A DNA stretch of 57,470 nucleotides from Bacteroidota bacterium (GTDB taxonomy: Bacteria; Bacteroidota; Bacteroidia; Cytophagales; Cyclobacteriaceae): NCBI GenBank assembly GCA_018266055.1, contig JAFDYT010000016.1:122914-180383 (forward strand), written 5' to 3'. Positions 43,546 through 52,155 of the stretch are shown here, one piece after another. Numbering within the stretch: position 1 is the stretch's first letter; each line of letters starts with the position of its first letter. The position numbers and the translations under genes were made by a program. The notes under the pieces were generated by a model. The model was not told the DNA's origin, did no database searches, and was given only the letters and a program-made list of their open reading frames with translations.

Positions 43546-44667
43546 ATGAGTTTGCAAATCAAGGAAGTCTTAACCAAACGACAGCTAAAAGACTTTGTCA
43601 ATTTCCCCTATAGCTTGTATAAGGCCAATCCTTTTTTCGTACCCCCATTGCGGTTTGATGAAATGGCCACCTTGCGAAAGGATAAAAATCCGGCATTTGA
43701 TTACTGTGAAGCACGCTATTGGATGGCCTACCGCGATGATGTGCCCGTGGGGCGGATTGCCGGTATCATTAATCATGCCTTTATTGAAAGATGGAATAAA
43801 AATTATGTCCGATTTGGTTGGATTGATTTTATTGAGGATAAATCAGTTGCGCTGGCACTACTTTCTCAAGTTGAGAATTGGGCGAGCGAAAGAAACATGG
43901 AAGCCATTCATGGTCCATTGGGATTTACTGACCTAGATCACGAAGGGATGCTAGTGGAGGGCTTTGATAAGAGGGGTACCCTTGCCACGATTTACAACTA
44001 TTCTTATTACCCGCGCTATGTGGAAGAATTGGGATACGCCAAAGATGCAGACTGGCTCGAATTCTTAATTAAAATTCCGAAGGAGGTTCCTAAAAATCTC
44101 GAGCGCATAACAGAACTGGTCAAAAAAAGATTTCAATTACAGATCGTTCGATTGCGCAAGCCGAAAGATATATTACCCTATGCCCAACAAATATTTCAAC
44201 TCATCAATATTGCTTTTGCCGAACTCTATGGGGTAGTGCCGCTCACCCAGCGACAGATGGACTACTATACACGTCAATACTTTTCATTTATTAGAACTGA
44301 CTATGTTTCGTTAGTTACAGACCACGAGGGGAAACTGGCAGGGTTTGGCATCACTATGCCATCTCTTTCCAAGGCTCTTCAAAAAGGCCAAGGACGTTTG
44401 TTGCCCTTCGGGGCGATACACCTTCTTAAAGCGCTGCACACCAATACAATCATTGATTTATACCTGATAGCCATCCGGCCTGATTTGCAAGGTAAGGGGG
44501 TTAACGCCATCATTATGAGTGAAATCACCCGTTCATGCATACGCAATGGAATTCAGTTTGCCGAAACCAATCCCGAGTTGGAAAAAAATAACAAAGTTCA
44601 GGCGCTGTGGGAATATTATGAAGCACTTCAACACAAGCGAAGAAGATGCTACATTAAGTACCTTTGA
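43546..44667 (+). CDS. GNAT-fold acyltransferase, probable bacterial ceramide synthase
   Basis: A 373-residue cytoplasmic protein. It begins 'QIKEVLTKRQLKDFVNFPYS'-L-Y-K and has an acyltransferase core: G-P-L-G-F-T-D-L-D-H-E-G, 'TIYNYSYYPRYVEELGYAKD', 'IDLYLIAIRPDLQGKGVNAI' and 'FAETNPELEKNNKVQALWEY'. Proteins of this family encoded beside spt and an epimerase-like reductase act as bacterial ceramide synthase in Caulobacter, N-acylating the long-chain base. The identification rests on family and operon. Starts at ATG 43546, just after the spt stop; GTG 43537 is an alternative. Confidence 0.75.
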   Translation: MSLQIKEVLTKRQLKDFVNFPYSLYKANPFFVPPLRFDEMATLRKDKNPAFDYCEARYWMAYRDDVPVGRIAGIINHAFIERWNKNYVRFGWIDFIEDKSVALALLSQVENWASERNMEAIHGPLGFTDLDHEGMLVEGFDKRGTLATIYNYSYYPRYVEELGYAKDADWLEFLIKIPKEVPKNLERITELVKKRFQLQIVRLRKPKDILPYAQQIFQLINIAFAELYGVVPLTQRQMDYYTRQYFSFIRTDYVSLVTDHEGKLAGFGITMPSLSKALQKGQGRLLPFGAIHLLKALHTNTIIDLYLIAIRPDLQGKGVNAIIMSEITRSCIRNGIQFAETNPELEKNNKVQALWEYYEALQHKRRRCYIKYL

Positions 44668-44677
44668 TTTTTTTGTA

Positions 44678-45685
44678 ATGCAAGAAAAGATATTGATTAC
44701 CGGGGCTAGCGGTTTCATTGGAAGTTCCCTGGTGGATGAGGCAATCGCGCGTGGTTTAAATGTCTATGCTGCTGTTCGAAAGTCTAGCTCTAAACAATTT
44801 CTTCAAGACAAATCCATTTCATTTTTTGAAATTGACTTGACCAATTCAGAAAATACCAATAGGCAGATGAAGAAATTTTTTGACCGTGTTGGATCGTTCG
44901 ATTACGTTGTGCACTGCGCAGGTGCCACATCGGCAAAGAGCAAAAAGGATTTCGATAAGATCAATTATGAGGGCACTCGAAATCTGGTTCACGCGCTTGG
45001 TGCGTCTGGAATGGAAATCAAAAAATTTCTACTGATTAGTTCTCTCGCTACCTATGGCCCAGGAAATGCAGCCACTCGGAAACCCATTGACATGACAGAC
45101 ATAGAGCACCCTTTATCTGCTTACGCGCGCAGCAAACAAAAGGCCGAGCAATTTGTAAAATCGATAGGTATTTTTCCGGTCATTATTTTAAAGCCAACTG
45201 CTGTGCTCGGACCACGTGACCGCGATTTTCTGGTGCTATTCAGAACCATTTCGAAAGGGTTTGAAATTTCAATTGGAAGAGAGCCGCAAAAGATTTCGCT
45301 AATCCATGTCCGCGATTTGGCGCGCGTTGCAATTTCCCTACTTGAGATTTCCACAAAATCCACAACCTACATTGTTTCAGACGGATTGAATTATGAAAAA
45401 AGAGAACTGAATTTGGCCATCCGCCATGCGTTAGGTAAAAAAACAATTCACATTAATATCCCTTATTTTCTGGGGCTTCTTTTAGTAAACATAAACGAGA
45501 TGATCCATCGAATGTTCGGTAAACTTCCCTTCCTTCACTCGGAAAAATTTGCTGAGGTAACAGCCGCCAACTGGGCTTGCAATAGCCAGCCAGTTTGGGA
45601 AGCTCTTGATGACTACTCAACCTATACTCTTCAGCAAGCGGTAGATGACACAGCAGAATGGTATAAAAAAAACGGTTGGCTATAG
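44678..45685 (+). CDS. NAD(P)-dependent reductase, probable ceramide reductase CerR
   Basis: A 335-residue extended short-chain dehydrogenase: M-Q-E-K-I-L-I-T-G-A-S-G-F-I-G-S-S-L (dinucleotide motif), V-H-C-A-G-A-T, S-S-L-A-T-Y-G-P-G and the catalytic Y-A-R-S-K. As third gene of spt-acyltransferase-reductase it probably reduces the 3-keto group of the sphingoid product, as CerR does. ATG 44678, 10 bp after the previous stop, was chosen; the frame is open further upstream inside the acyltransferase gene. Confidence 0.78.
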   Translation: MQEKILITGASGFIGSSLVDEAIARGLNVYAAVRKSSSKQFLQDKSISFFEIDLTNSENTNRQMKKFFDRVGSFDYVVHCAGATSAKSKKDFDKINYEGTRNLVHALGASGMEIKKFLLISSLATYGPGNAATRKPIDMTDIEHPLSAYARSKQKAEQFVKSIGIFPVIILKPTAVLGPRDRDFLVLFRTISKGFEISIGREPQKISLIHVRDLARVAISLLEISTKSTTYIVSDGLNYEKRELNLAIRHALGKKTIHINIPYFLGLLLVNINEMIHRMFGKLPFLHSEKFAEVTAANWACNSQPVWEALDDYSTYTLQQAVDDTAEWYKKNGWL

Positions 45686-45808
45686 TTTTAACTTTTATCA
45701 CTCTAAATTCTTGGAAAGGGCAAATTATTCCAACTCCATTTTTCCTCCCATTTCTCATCGTAACTTACTGGGAATTCTTACACGATGAAGACTTTTTGTT
45801 TTGCAGTT

Positions 45809-46761
45809 GCGCCACCTCCATTTGGTGGAAACCAACGAACGATTCTGATCAAAGCCGATCCTGAACGAATGAAAAGTTCTGGGCTCACTCCCGATGATCT
45901 TGTGATGGCGATTGCAAAAAACAATACTATTTCGCCTGCTGGCAATGTTCGCATTGGAGATTATACTTTAATCACGCCATCAAATAGTGTGATTGATAAT
46001 TTTAAAGAGTTAGAAACCATTCCGCTAAAGACAGTCAACGGAGCTTCGATGTTTGTTCGTGATGTTGCAACAATCGAAAATGGCGCAGACGTTACAACGG
46101 GCTATGCGCTCACCAACGGAAAGAGATCGGTTTATATACCCGTAACCAAACGAGCGGATGCTGGGACGTAGTGCAGCGAATCAAAAAAGCGTTGCCCGAC
46201 ATGCAAGCGGCAATTCCCGATGACATAAAAGTTTCGTACGAGTTCGATCAATCAGGTTATGTGATCAATTCCCTTCAAAGTTTAATATTCGAAGGAGGAT
46301 TAGGAGCAATCCTCACGGGGTTAATGGTTTTTTTGTTTTTAGGAGACAAGCGAAGCGCTTTGATTGTGATTTTTACAATTCCGTTGGCTCTACTATCTGC
46401 CGCAGTCTTTCTCTACCTCTTTGATCAAACCATCAACATTATGACGTTAGGAGGACTTGCTCTTGCAGTTGGAATATTGGTGGATGAAGCTACAGTTACA
46501 GTAGAAAACATTCACCATCATCAGGAACAGGGAAAGCCGAAAGCAAAAGCGATCATCGATGCTTGCAAAGAGATTGCCTTACCGAAGCTACTGATCCTCT
46601 TTAGCGTGTTGGCTGTATTTGTTCCCTCTCTGTTTATGACCGGAGTTCCCAGGGCAATGTTTCTTGCTCTTTCGCTCGCAGTTGGCTTCGCAATGATTGC
46701 TTCATTCCTTCTGTCGCAGACTTTCGTTCCTGTTGTTTCAAACTGGTTGTTGAAAGCCTAA
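45809..46761 (+). pseudogene. RND efflux pump fragment
   Basis: A central piece of an AcrB/CusA-type RND transporter: from 'PPPFGGNQRTILIKADPERM', through 'GLTPDDLVMAIAKNNTISPA', into membrane segments 'GGLGAILTGLMVFLFLGDKR' and 'TLGGLALAVGILVDEATVTV'-E-N-I, ending at N-W-L-L-K-A. The N-terminal quarter and C-terminal half are missing. A 7-bp deletion near 46167 (expected D-A-G-T-W-D-V-V-Q-R) adds a stop and frameshift. Residual of an inserted or deleted cassette; cannot encode a pump. Confidence 0.85.
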
Positions 46762-46913
46762 ATGCAAATCCTGACTTGCAAAATGTTCTGGATCGAATTG
46801 AAAAATCTGGAGGCAAGATTTCAATGCCAAAAACTTCTATCGGACTGAATGGATTTATGGCTTTTTTCAATGACACTGAAGGAAACAACATGGCACTTCA
46901 TTCAAATAGTTGA
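46758..46913 (+). pseudogene. VOC/glyoxalase family C-terminal fragment
   Basis: An open frame of 51 codons overlapping the end of the RND fragment: N-P-D-L-Q-N-V-L-D-R-I-E-K-S-G-G-K-I, then 'GLNGFMAFFNDTEGNNMALH'-S, the last beta-alpha-beta unit of a VOC (glyoxalase/bleomycin resistance) protein with its metal-ligand Glu (D-T-E-G). There is no start codon or N-terminal half. The seam with the RND piece lies at about 46758 and marks a recombination joint. Confidence 0.75.
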
Positions 46914-46935
46914 CAACGGAATTCGACAGGTTAGC

Positions 46936-47145
46936 CTAAAATTTTGGTCTTATCTGCTTCTTTTTTTTGACGTCAGCTATGAGCTTCGCTGCTTTTTCGT
47001 TCAGCTTTTTTATTTCCTCATCCGGATTCAATCCTTCTTCTATAAAGAACTGACGGATATGAGCATCGTCCTGACTTGAATGCTCTGCCAGAGATTTAAC
47101 GAACTTTGTAAGAAAGTCCTTGTCATATTTTTGTCTCTTACTCAT
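46936..47145 (-). CDS. Small hypothetical protein after sigma factor
   Basis: A 69-residue, highly charged, helical protein (MSKRQKYDKDFLTKFVKSLA..., ending K-K-K-K-Q-I-R-P-K-F). Its ATG overlaps the stop of the sigma-factor-like gene by 4 bp, so the two are made together. That arrangement fits an anti-sigma factor or co-regulator, but no known anti-sigma motif is visible. Confidence 0.6.
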   Translation of the reverse strand: MSKRQKYDKDFLTKFVKSLAEHSSQDDAHIRQFFIEEGLNPDEEIKKLNEKAAKLIADVKKKKQIRPKF

Positions 47146-47708
47146 GCTCTCTTCTTTCTTATGCCAAATTTTTTGCTTGCCTTTTCAAAAGCAGTATTAA
47201 GTCGATCCATTCCCAGATCATAATCTTTGAGCTCTAAATTATGTCTCTTTGCAATTTCTCCCCTCTTCAGGCCTTCGTGATATTTGTCAAAAAAAACAAT
47301 GGTTGCAATCTTGTCATCTTTAATGTCATTTTCTATATAAGTGAAAAATGACTCATAATCCATTTGGTCGTCTATGTATGTGTTAACAATGAAACCATCT
47401 TCAATTTTTTCATCAATGTCACCTTCCTTCAAGGATAGAATCTTATTCGATATTTCACTTGACTTAAACAGATCTTTTATAAATGACCTTGAGACACAAT
47501 TTATAAGATAAGTTTCAAGGCTTGCTTTATCACCATCAAATTTCTTGATGTCTTCGTAATGCCTTGTCAGGGTTTCAGCTACAAGATCGTCAATCCCTAC
47601 ACCCTTAATAAGAATATTGCTAGTACCTGTGAAACCCTTATATTTTTTCTTGAAGTGAACAGTTAGCTTTTTGAGTAAATACAGGAGATCTATATCAGGT
47701 TCTGCCAT
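47142..47708 (-). CDS. Sigma-70 family-like protein
   Basis: A 188-residue soluble protein with an RNA polymerase sigma layout: region 2-like 'GIDDLVAETLTRHYEDIKKF'-D-G-D-K-A-S-L-E-T-Y-L-I-N-C-V-S-R-S-F-I-K-D-L-F and a C-terminal HTH 'GEIAKRHNLELKDYDLGMDR'. The match to ECF sigma factors is clear in order but weak in detail, and the linker is long. It stands divergent from the mobilization genes and may control transfer or maintenance functions of the element. Confidence 0.65.
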   Translation of the reverse strand: MAEPDIDLLYLLKKLTVHFKKKYKGFTGTSNILIKGVGIDDLVAETLTRHYEDIKKFDGDKASLETYLINCVSRSFIKDLFKSSEISNKILSLKEGDIDEKIEDGFIVNTYIDDQMDYESFFTYIENDIKDDKIATIVFFDKYHEGLKRGEIAKRHNLELKDYDLGMDRLNTAFEKASKKFGIRKKRA

Positions 47709-47838
47709 CTATCAAACATAAATTAGAGTGAAGTAAAAATATTTATTTTCAGGTAATTCCCCAAAAATGGGTTTATGATTCCCATATATCATTGAAAACT
47801 GGAGAAAGGATAAGAAAACTTCAGTAAATCAAAGAAGT

Positions 47839-48132
47839 ATGGAGAAAGAACTTGTTTTAACATCTTTAACCAAAGATGAATTACGGAGCATAATCAAATC
47901 GGTCTTCTTAGAAGTCTCAGGGACAGAGATGGACAAAGACGAGCTTCCCATTAGTCAGAAGGAGGCTCTGAAAATTCTTGATTGTTCAGCCCCGACACTT
48001 TTGCACTGGCGCTCGCTAGGCCTGATTCCATTTGAAAAGCCTTATCCGGGCAGCAGGAAGGTGCGCTATTATAAATCACAGTTGAAGGTAGCTCTGCTTC
48101 AAAACGCTCATTTGTTAAAGCGAGTTAAATAG
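47839..48132 (+). CDS. Helix-turn-helix DNA-binding protein, excisionase-like
   Basis: A 97-residue protein with an N-terminal helix and a MerR/Xis-type winged helix: 'PISQKEALKILDCSAPTLLH'-W-R-S-L-G-L-I-P-F-E-K-P... 'RKVRYYKSQLKVALLQ'. Proteins of this kind in Bacteroidetes elements act as excisionases or as regulators of excision and mobilization. It is the first gene of the mobilization operon, 27 bp before the ParA-like gene. Confidence 0.8.
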   Translation: MEKELVLTSLTKDELRSIIKSVFLEVSGTEMDKDELPISQKEALKILDCSAPTLLHWRSLGLIPFEKPYPGSRKVRYYKSQLKVALLQNAHLLKRVK

Positions 48133-48159
48133 AGAGAGTAAGTATTAAACCAAATAAAT

Positions 48160-48846
48160 ATGACAAAGAAAATAATTTCGATTACCCAAGCTAAGGGAGG
48201 TATTGGCAAGAGTGTTTTAACTTTTCTGGTCGCGGAAAAGCATCTGGACTCTCTTGTTATTGACAGCGATGATGCCACAACATCTATTTCAAAACATCTG
48301 GCTTATCGCGATCCAGTCAAAGTCTCATTCCTCGATCGTGAAACCAAGAGGATAGATAGAAGTGCCTTCAACTCACTTTTTGAAAGTGTAGCTGCAGCAA
48401 ATAGGAAGCTGTTTATTGTGGACAATGGCGCGAGCGTTGCTGAGCAGCTTCCAAAATATTTCGCAGCAAGTAATCCAGGCAATGTGAGGGAGATGCTGGA
48501 TATGTCTGGCATTGAGCTGCTAATTGTGTGCGTGGTAGCCGGAGGAAATAATTTCAAGGCTACAATGAAGTACTTGGTTGAGTTGGTAGGTTCAGTTGAA
48601 GGTCAATTCCAAGTAGTCATTGCAAGAAATAATCATTTCCCAATGTCAATCGAGCAATTATCTGTATTTGAAAAATATTGCCATGACAATGAATTGGAAT
48701 CATTTAGCTATGATCTGGTCAATGATAAGGGTGAGCTTGCCATGAGAACAGCAGAAAACGTTCTTCAAAATGGCATGGGGCTTTCGGGCTTGAGCCCTTT
48801 CAAAGCTGTTTATTTTAAGGGGTGCGTGGAAAGCATTCCACTCTGA
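48160..48846 (+). CDS. ParA-like ATPase
   Basis: A 228-residue protein with a deviant Walker A loop A-K-G-G-I-G-K-S-V and switch regions V-I-D-S-D-D-A-T-T and F-I-V-D-N-G-A-S, typical of ParA/MinD-like ATPases encoded upstream of mobilization genes in Bacteroides-type elements. No ParB partner is seen. It may position the relaxosome or help stable inheritance of the excised circle. Confidence 0.82.
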   Translation: MTKKIISITQAKGGIGKSVLTFLVAEKHLDSLVIDSDDATTSISKHLAYRDPVKVSFLDRETKRIDRSAFNSLFESVAAANRKLFIVDNGASVAEQLPKYFAASNPGNVREMLDMSGIELLIVCVVAGGNNFKATMKYLVELVGSVEGQFQVVIARNNHFPMSIEQLSVFEKYCHDNELESFSYDLVNDKGELAMRTAENVLQNGMGLSGLSPFKAVYFKGCVESIPL

Positions 48847-48849
48847 GCC

Positions 48850-49371
48850 ATGAATGATAAACAAGAAAAACTTCTCAGGATTTATTGCGCACAAATTTTG
48901 GTGAAGTACGGCTTTGAATTTAGCCCACATGATCCAGTTGTTCCGGCACTTTATACAATTCATTGTGAACTTAATTCAAACAAAACCGGAAATGAGCAAG
49001 TCGCCAAGAGCATCGGAGAAGCAATGAAAAAAATCAACCCTACGGTGTATAATTTTAGTGAACGTGGTGAAGCTTGGAAATTCAAATTCGCGGAATCACT
49101 TCGGTGGTTATTCATCGGCTTGAGCGTTGTTTTAGTAGTTGTGGTTTCCCTCATTTGGTGGAGCCAGTACAACGACATTCGGAGAGCAACACTGATAATT
49201 GCGGCTTCCAAGGGAGCAAATGAAACCTTCATACGATCCGCGAAGAGAGACAGTCAAGGTTATGTCTATCTCGAATTCTCAAGAGCCAAAGGAAACGTAG
49301 TTGACTTTTGGACCGACTATGAGGAGGTAAAGAAAGATACAATTCGTGTTTATGTTGGCAAAGCTGAGTAG
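48850..49371 (+). CDS. Single-pass membrane protein, mobilization operon
   Basis: A 173-residue protein: an acidic-basic cytoplasmic part (residues 1-85), one membrane helix 'WLFIGLSVVLVVVVSLIWW', and a periplasmic tail of about 65 residues with 'FIRSAKRDSQGYVYLEFSRA'. Starts 3 bp after the ParA-like stop, so it is co-translated. Unknown family; the location suggests a role in docking the mobilization complex or in maintenance of the element. Confidence 0.65.
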   Translation: MNDKQEKLLRIYCAQILVKYGFEFSPHDPVVPALYTIHCELNSNKTGNEQVAKSIGEAMKKINPTVYNFSERGEAWKFKFAESLRWLFIGLSVVLVVVVSLIWWSQYNDIRRATLIIAASKGANETFIRSAKRDSQGYVYLEFSRAKGNVVDFWTDYEEVKKDTIRVYVGKAE

Positions 49372-49392
49372 GGAGTCTTAAAAAATATCCAA

Positions 49393-49722
49393 ATGAAAAA
49401 GAACCTAATAGTCCAATTCCTAAAAGAGAAAAACAAAAACGTTTACGATGCCATTGTCGATGAATATGCAACGATCATATTGGGATGGCCAATAAACCTT
49501 CTCAAAAGAGTAATCGAGGTCGACCTTGAAAGACAAACTGGAGAGGCAGTAAGGCTCAACTATTTCAGCTTATGTAAAGCTGTGAAGAAATTCAAAAAGA
49601 AACGTCCTGTGCTGGAAAAGAAGCCCTCATCAACCCCTCGTGCTAATTCCAAATACGAATTCAAAGATGCACACGAACTCGAAACGGAATCTACAACGCC
49701 CGGGAGTTTCACGATAAAATAA
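49393..49722 (+). CDS. Hypothetical protein, mobilization operon
   Basis: A 109-residue protein, strongly basic. The N-terminal 70 residues are helical ('VQFLKEKNKNVYDAIVDEYA'), and the tail is disordered, rich in Lys, Ser, Thr and Glu. Proteins of this size are common between parA-like and mob genes, and DNA binding is plausible from charge. It ends just before the putative oriT. Not recognised. Confidence 0.55.
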   Translation: MKKNLIVQFLKEKNKNVYDAIVDEYATIILGWPINLLKRVIEVDLERQTGEAVRLNYFSLCKAVKKFKKKRPVLEKKPSSTPRANSKYEFKDAHELETESTTPGSFTIK

Positions 49723-49739
49723 TTCAATCTCATCCATCA

Positions 49740-49950
49740 TAATCAAACATAGTTCAATTCATTGATGCATAGTTCAGGGAAATCAAAAATAAGCCAACTA
49801 TGGTAAATCGAAGTCAATATAGTTCAGTAAGGTTAAAATTTTTGAGTGCTGGCAAGATTAAAAACCGAAACGGTTTTTGGATCTTGTTTTCTCCGCTGCG
49901 CTACGAAAAGGGACTTTGCCCCAGCGGCAAGCCGCTTCCCCGGATGTTCA
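49740..49950. other. Putative origin of transfer (oriT)
   Basis: A gene-free stretch before the mobilization genes. It has three copies of CATAGTTCA or ATAGTTCA (near 49748, 49766 and 49819), a hairpin AAACCG-AAA-CGGTTT (49861-49875) and, 45 bp on, a perfect hairpin AGCGGC-AA-GCCGCT preceded by CTTTGCCCC. Direct repeats plus hairpins directly 5' to a relaxase operon fit an oriT; the nick site cannot be identified by eye. Confidence 0.6.
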
Positions 49951-49954
49951 GGCT

Positions 49955-50287
49955 ATGAACAAGAAAAAGAATCCTGACTTAGTTCGGAACATCCATTATT
50001 TGCTCAGGCTAAACAAAATTGAAAATGATGCATTTGTGGAGCGTGTTAAAATGGCAAATGGCATGAAGCCCATTGATTTTTTGCGGAAGCTATCTCAAGA
50101 AACTATAATCATTGCACCTCAGAAAAAAGAAGAGCTGGCCTTTGATGAAAAATTACTATCAATACTTATTGAATATCGAAATAACTTTAAGCGACTTAGT
50201 AATTTGATCAAAGCCCATGATCCAGGTTTGAATAATGAAATCGAGGCTTTGGTAAGGTCGATCCAAAGGATCATAGATAAGGTATGA
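49955..50287 (+). CDS. mobA: Mobilization accessory protein, MobA-like
   Basis: A 110-residue basic protein from ATG 49955 (the frame is open from 49877, over the putative oriT). It has 'LVRNIHYLLRLNKIENDAFV'-E-R-V and 'GMKPIDFLRKLSQETIIIAP', the pattern of plasmid mobilization relaxosome proteins in Bacteroidetes. These proteins bind oriT and recruit the relaxase. It overlaps the relaxase gene by 4 bp. Confidence 0.82.
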   Translation: MNKKKNPDLVRNIHYLLRLNKIENDAFVERVKMANGMKPIDFLRKLSQETIIIAPQKKEELAFDEKLLSILIEYRNNFKRLSNLIKAHDPGLNNEIEALVRSIQRIIDKV

Positions 50288-52116
50288 TCGCCAAGATGAA
50301 ATCAAATCTCAGTGTCGAAGAAACGCTGTTATATAATGACCGTGAAAAGTCGGAAATCATTTCTATCAAAAACCTTGTAGGTGAAAACTTTAGGGACGTA
50401 GAAAAGCAAATGGCTATGCGCCAGAAATTATTTGCTGGCAGAGCTAAAAATCTCACAGCGCATATTATTATTTCCCCAAGTATTGATGACGGAAAACGAC
50501 AAACCCGATTGGATTGGAAAGAGATCGGAGACTCCTTCTTGAAAAAAGCTGAGCTTAACTCTTATCAGTCGATTGCCTATCTCCATAAGGACAAGGAGCA
50601 TTTTCACCTTCATATTGTAGTGAATCGAATTGACCCAAACGGAAAGATTTTCAGGCACAAGAACGAGCTTGCATTGAGCCAGCGACTTGGTGATGAGATT
50701 GCAATTGAGCGCGGACTGAAAAGAGCCTCAGAAATTAGGCGTCAAAGAAGATTGGGGAGAGATGAGAGTAAAATAAATCCTGAAGTCGGCATTGTTGCTC
50801 AAATCAGAAAAGTAGCTTCAAAGGCTTCAGTGCTGGCTTTTGTAAGCGGAAAGTTTGATCAAAAAAAATATTTCGAATGTATCAAAGGCGAAGGGCTTGA
50901 GGTGCGATTGTTTTTTAAAAAAGATAGTGACGAAGTTCGTGGGTATGCTATTGGAAAAAAGGGTGAGCGCTTGATCAACGCCTCTCAGATTGGATCTGAG
51001 TTTACATTGAGAAGACTGAAGCAAGGAACTGACGATTCAAAACTTTCAGTGGAATTTTTCAATTCCAAAATCCGGGATGTAATAGAGACCAGTTTTCAGA
51101 AAACTATAATGGACAAAAAGAGATTTGAGCCTCAGTTGTTTCTAAATGAGTTAAGGTCAACTGGCCATGTCATTAAGGAATATTACAACAAAGACACAGG
51201 TAAACTTCGTGGCTATGGATTTGAGATTGATCAGAAAATCATTAACTCATCAGAAATCGGCTCTGAGTTTACATTAACAAATTTGAAAAGGAAATTTGAG
51301 CAAAATACTCTGTCTAATAAACAGAGGAGTGCTTGTTCAAAAGTTAATGAACCAAAATTAGAACCTGGTTTACATCACAATCTGGAAGAAGATATTTCAA
51401 AGGAGCTAAGGCGAGCAATTGATATTCGGCTACTATCATCCGAACTGCACGACTTGACCAGTGGACATCGTTATAGATCACAAGATGATTTTATAAAGGC
51501 AGTTGAGGAAAAAGGTTATCATGTTCATTTGAGATATGACCAAGGTAGTCTTTCTGGCTTTACTTTGCACAAAGGCACGGAGCACTACCACGATCATGAG
51601 ATTAGTAATGGAGAATTCCAAATTCATCAATTGATAAAACAAGGAACGTTTAAAAATTTTCATCCTGAAACTATTGACAAAACACCCCAAACAACCAGTG
51701 CGATAATCACTGGTACATCTCTGGAAGATACTTCAACAGGTCAAAGTCCAGTGTACGTTGAAACCCAAAATGTTTCCAATGACATCTTTCTTCATTTTGT
51801 TAAACGTGAATCAAAAAAGAAAAGAGATTCCGAACGAGAACGGATCAGACAAATCATTGCCAAGGAACTGGCGAGACACATCCAGATATTTTATGAGAAA
51901 GGTCTATCATTTGGTGTTGAAAAATATTTAGATGGACTTCAAGCAGATGGATACAAAATAACCAGGCACTTTAACAAAGAGAACAGTTCAATTAGAGGTT
52001 ACAACCTGGAGAAATATGGTTTTAATTTTCATGCTTCCGAAGTGGGCAGAGAGTTTACTTTGAAATATTTAGGTGGTTCTTCGATTCAGACCAAGAAAAT
52101 TTCGAGACACTCTTAG
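50284..52116 (+). CDS. mobB: MOBP-type relaxase with four C-terminal repeats
   Basis: A 610-residue relaxase. Residues 1-170 carry the relaxase domain: 'GRAKNLTAHIIISPSIDDGK', Y-Q-S-I-A-Y-L-H-K-D-K-E-H-F-H-L-H-I-V-V-N-R-I (the H-x-H-x3-N metal motif) and the tyrosine region near the N-terminus. From residue 180 on are four related modules of about 55-60 residues, each ending in G-[YF]-x-[IL]-x(6)...S-E-I-G-S-E-F-T-L-x-x-L-K or a variant (last one A-S-E-V-G-R-E-F-T-L). These repeats are unusual in length and number. It should nick oriT for mobilization by a helper element. Confidence 0.88.
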   Translation: MIAKMKSNLSVEETLLYNDREKSEIISIKNLVGENFRDVEKQMAMRQKLFAGRAKNLTAHIIISPSIDDGKRQTRLDWKEIGDSFLKKAELNSYQSIAYLHKDKEHFHLHIVVNRIDPNGKIFRHKNELALSQRLGDEIAIERGLKRASEIRRQRRLGRDESKINPEVGIVAQIRKVASKASVLAFVSGKFDQKKYFECIKGEGLEVRLFFKKDSDEVRGYAIGKKGERLINASQIGSEFTLRRLKQGTDDSKLSVEFFNSKIRDVIETSFQKTIMDKKRFEPQLFLNELRSTGHVIKEYYNKDTGKLRGYGFEIDQKIINSSEIGSEFTLTNLKRKFEQNTLSNKQRSACSKVNEPKLEPGLHHNLEEDISKELRRAIDIRLLSSELHDLTSGHRYRSQDDFIKAVEEKGYHVHLRYDQGSLSGFTLHKGTEHYHDHEISNGEFQIHQLIKQGTFKNFHPETIDKTPQTTSAIITGTSLEDTSTGQSPVYVETQNVSNDIFLHFVKRESKKKRDSERERIRQIIAKELARHIQIFYEKGLSFGVEKYLDGLQADGYKITRHFNKENSSIRGYNLEKYGFNFHASEVGREFTLKYLGGSSIQTKKISRHS

Positions 52117-52155
52117 AAAGTCGAGCGGCAGGATGACCTTTATTTTACTTCGTAC

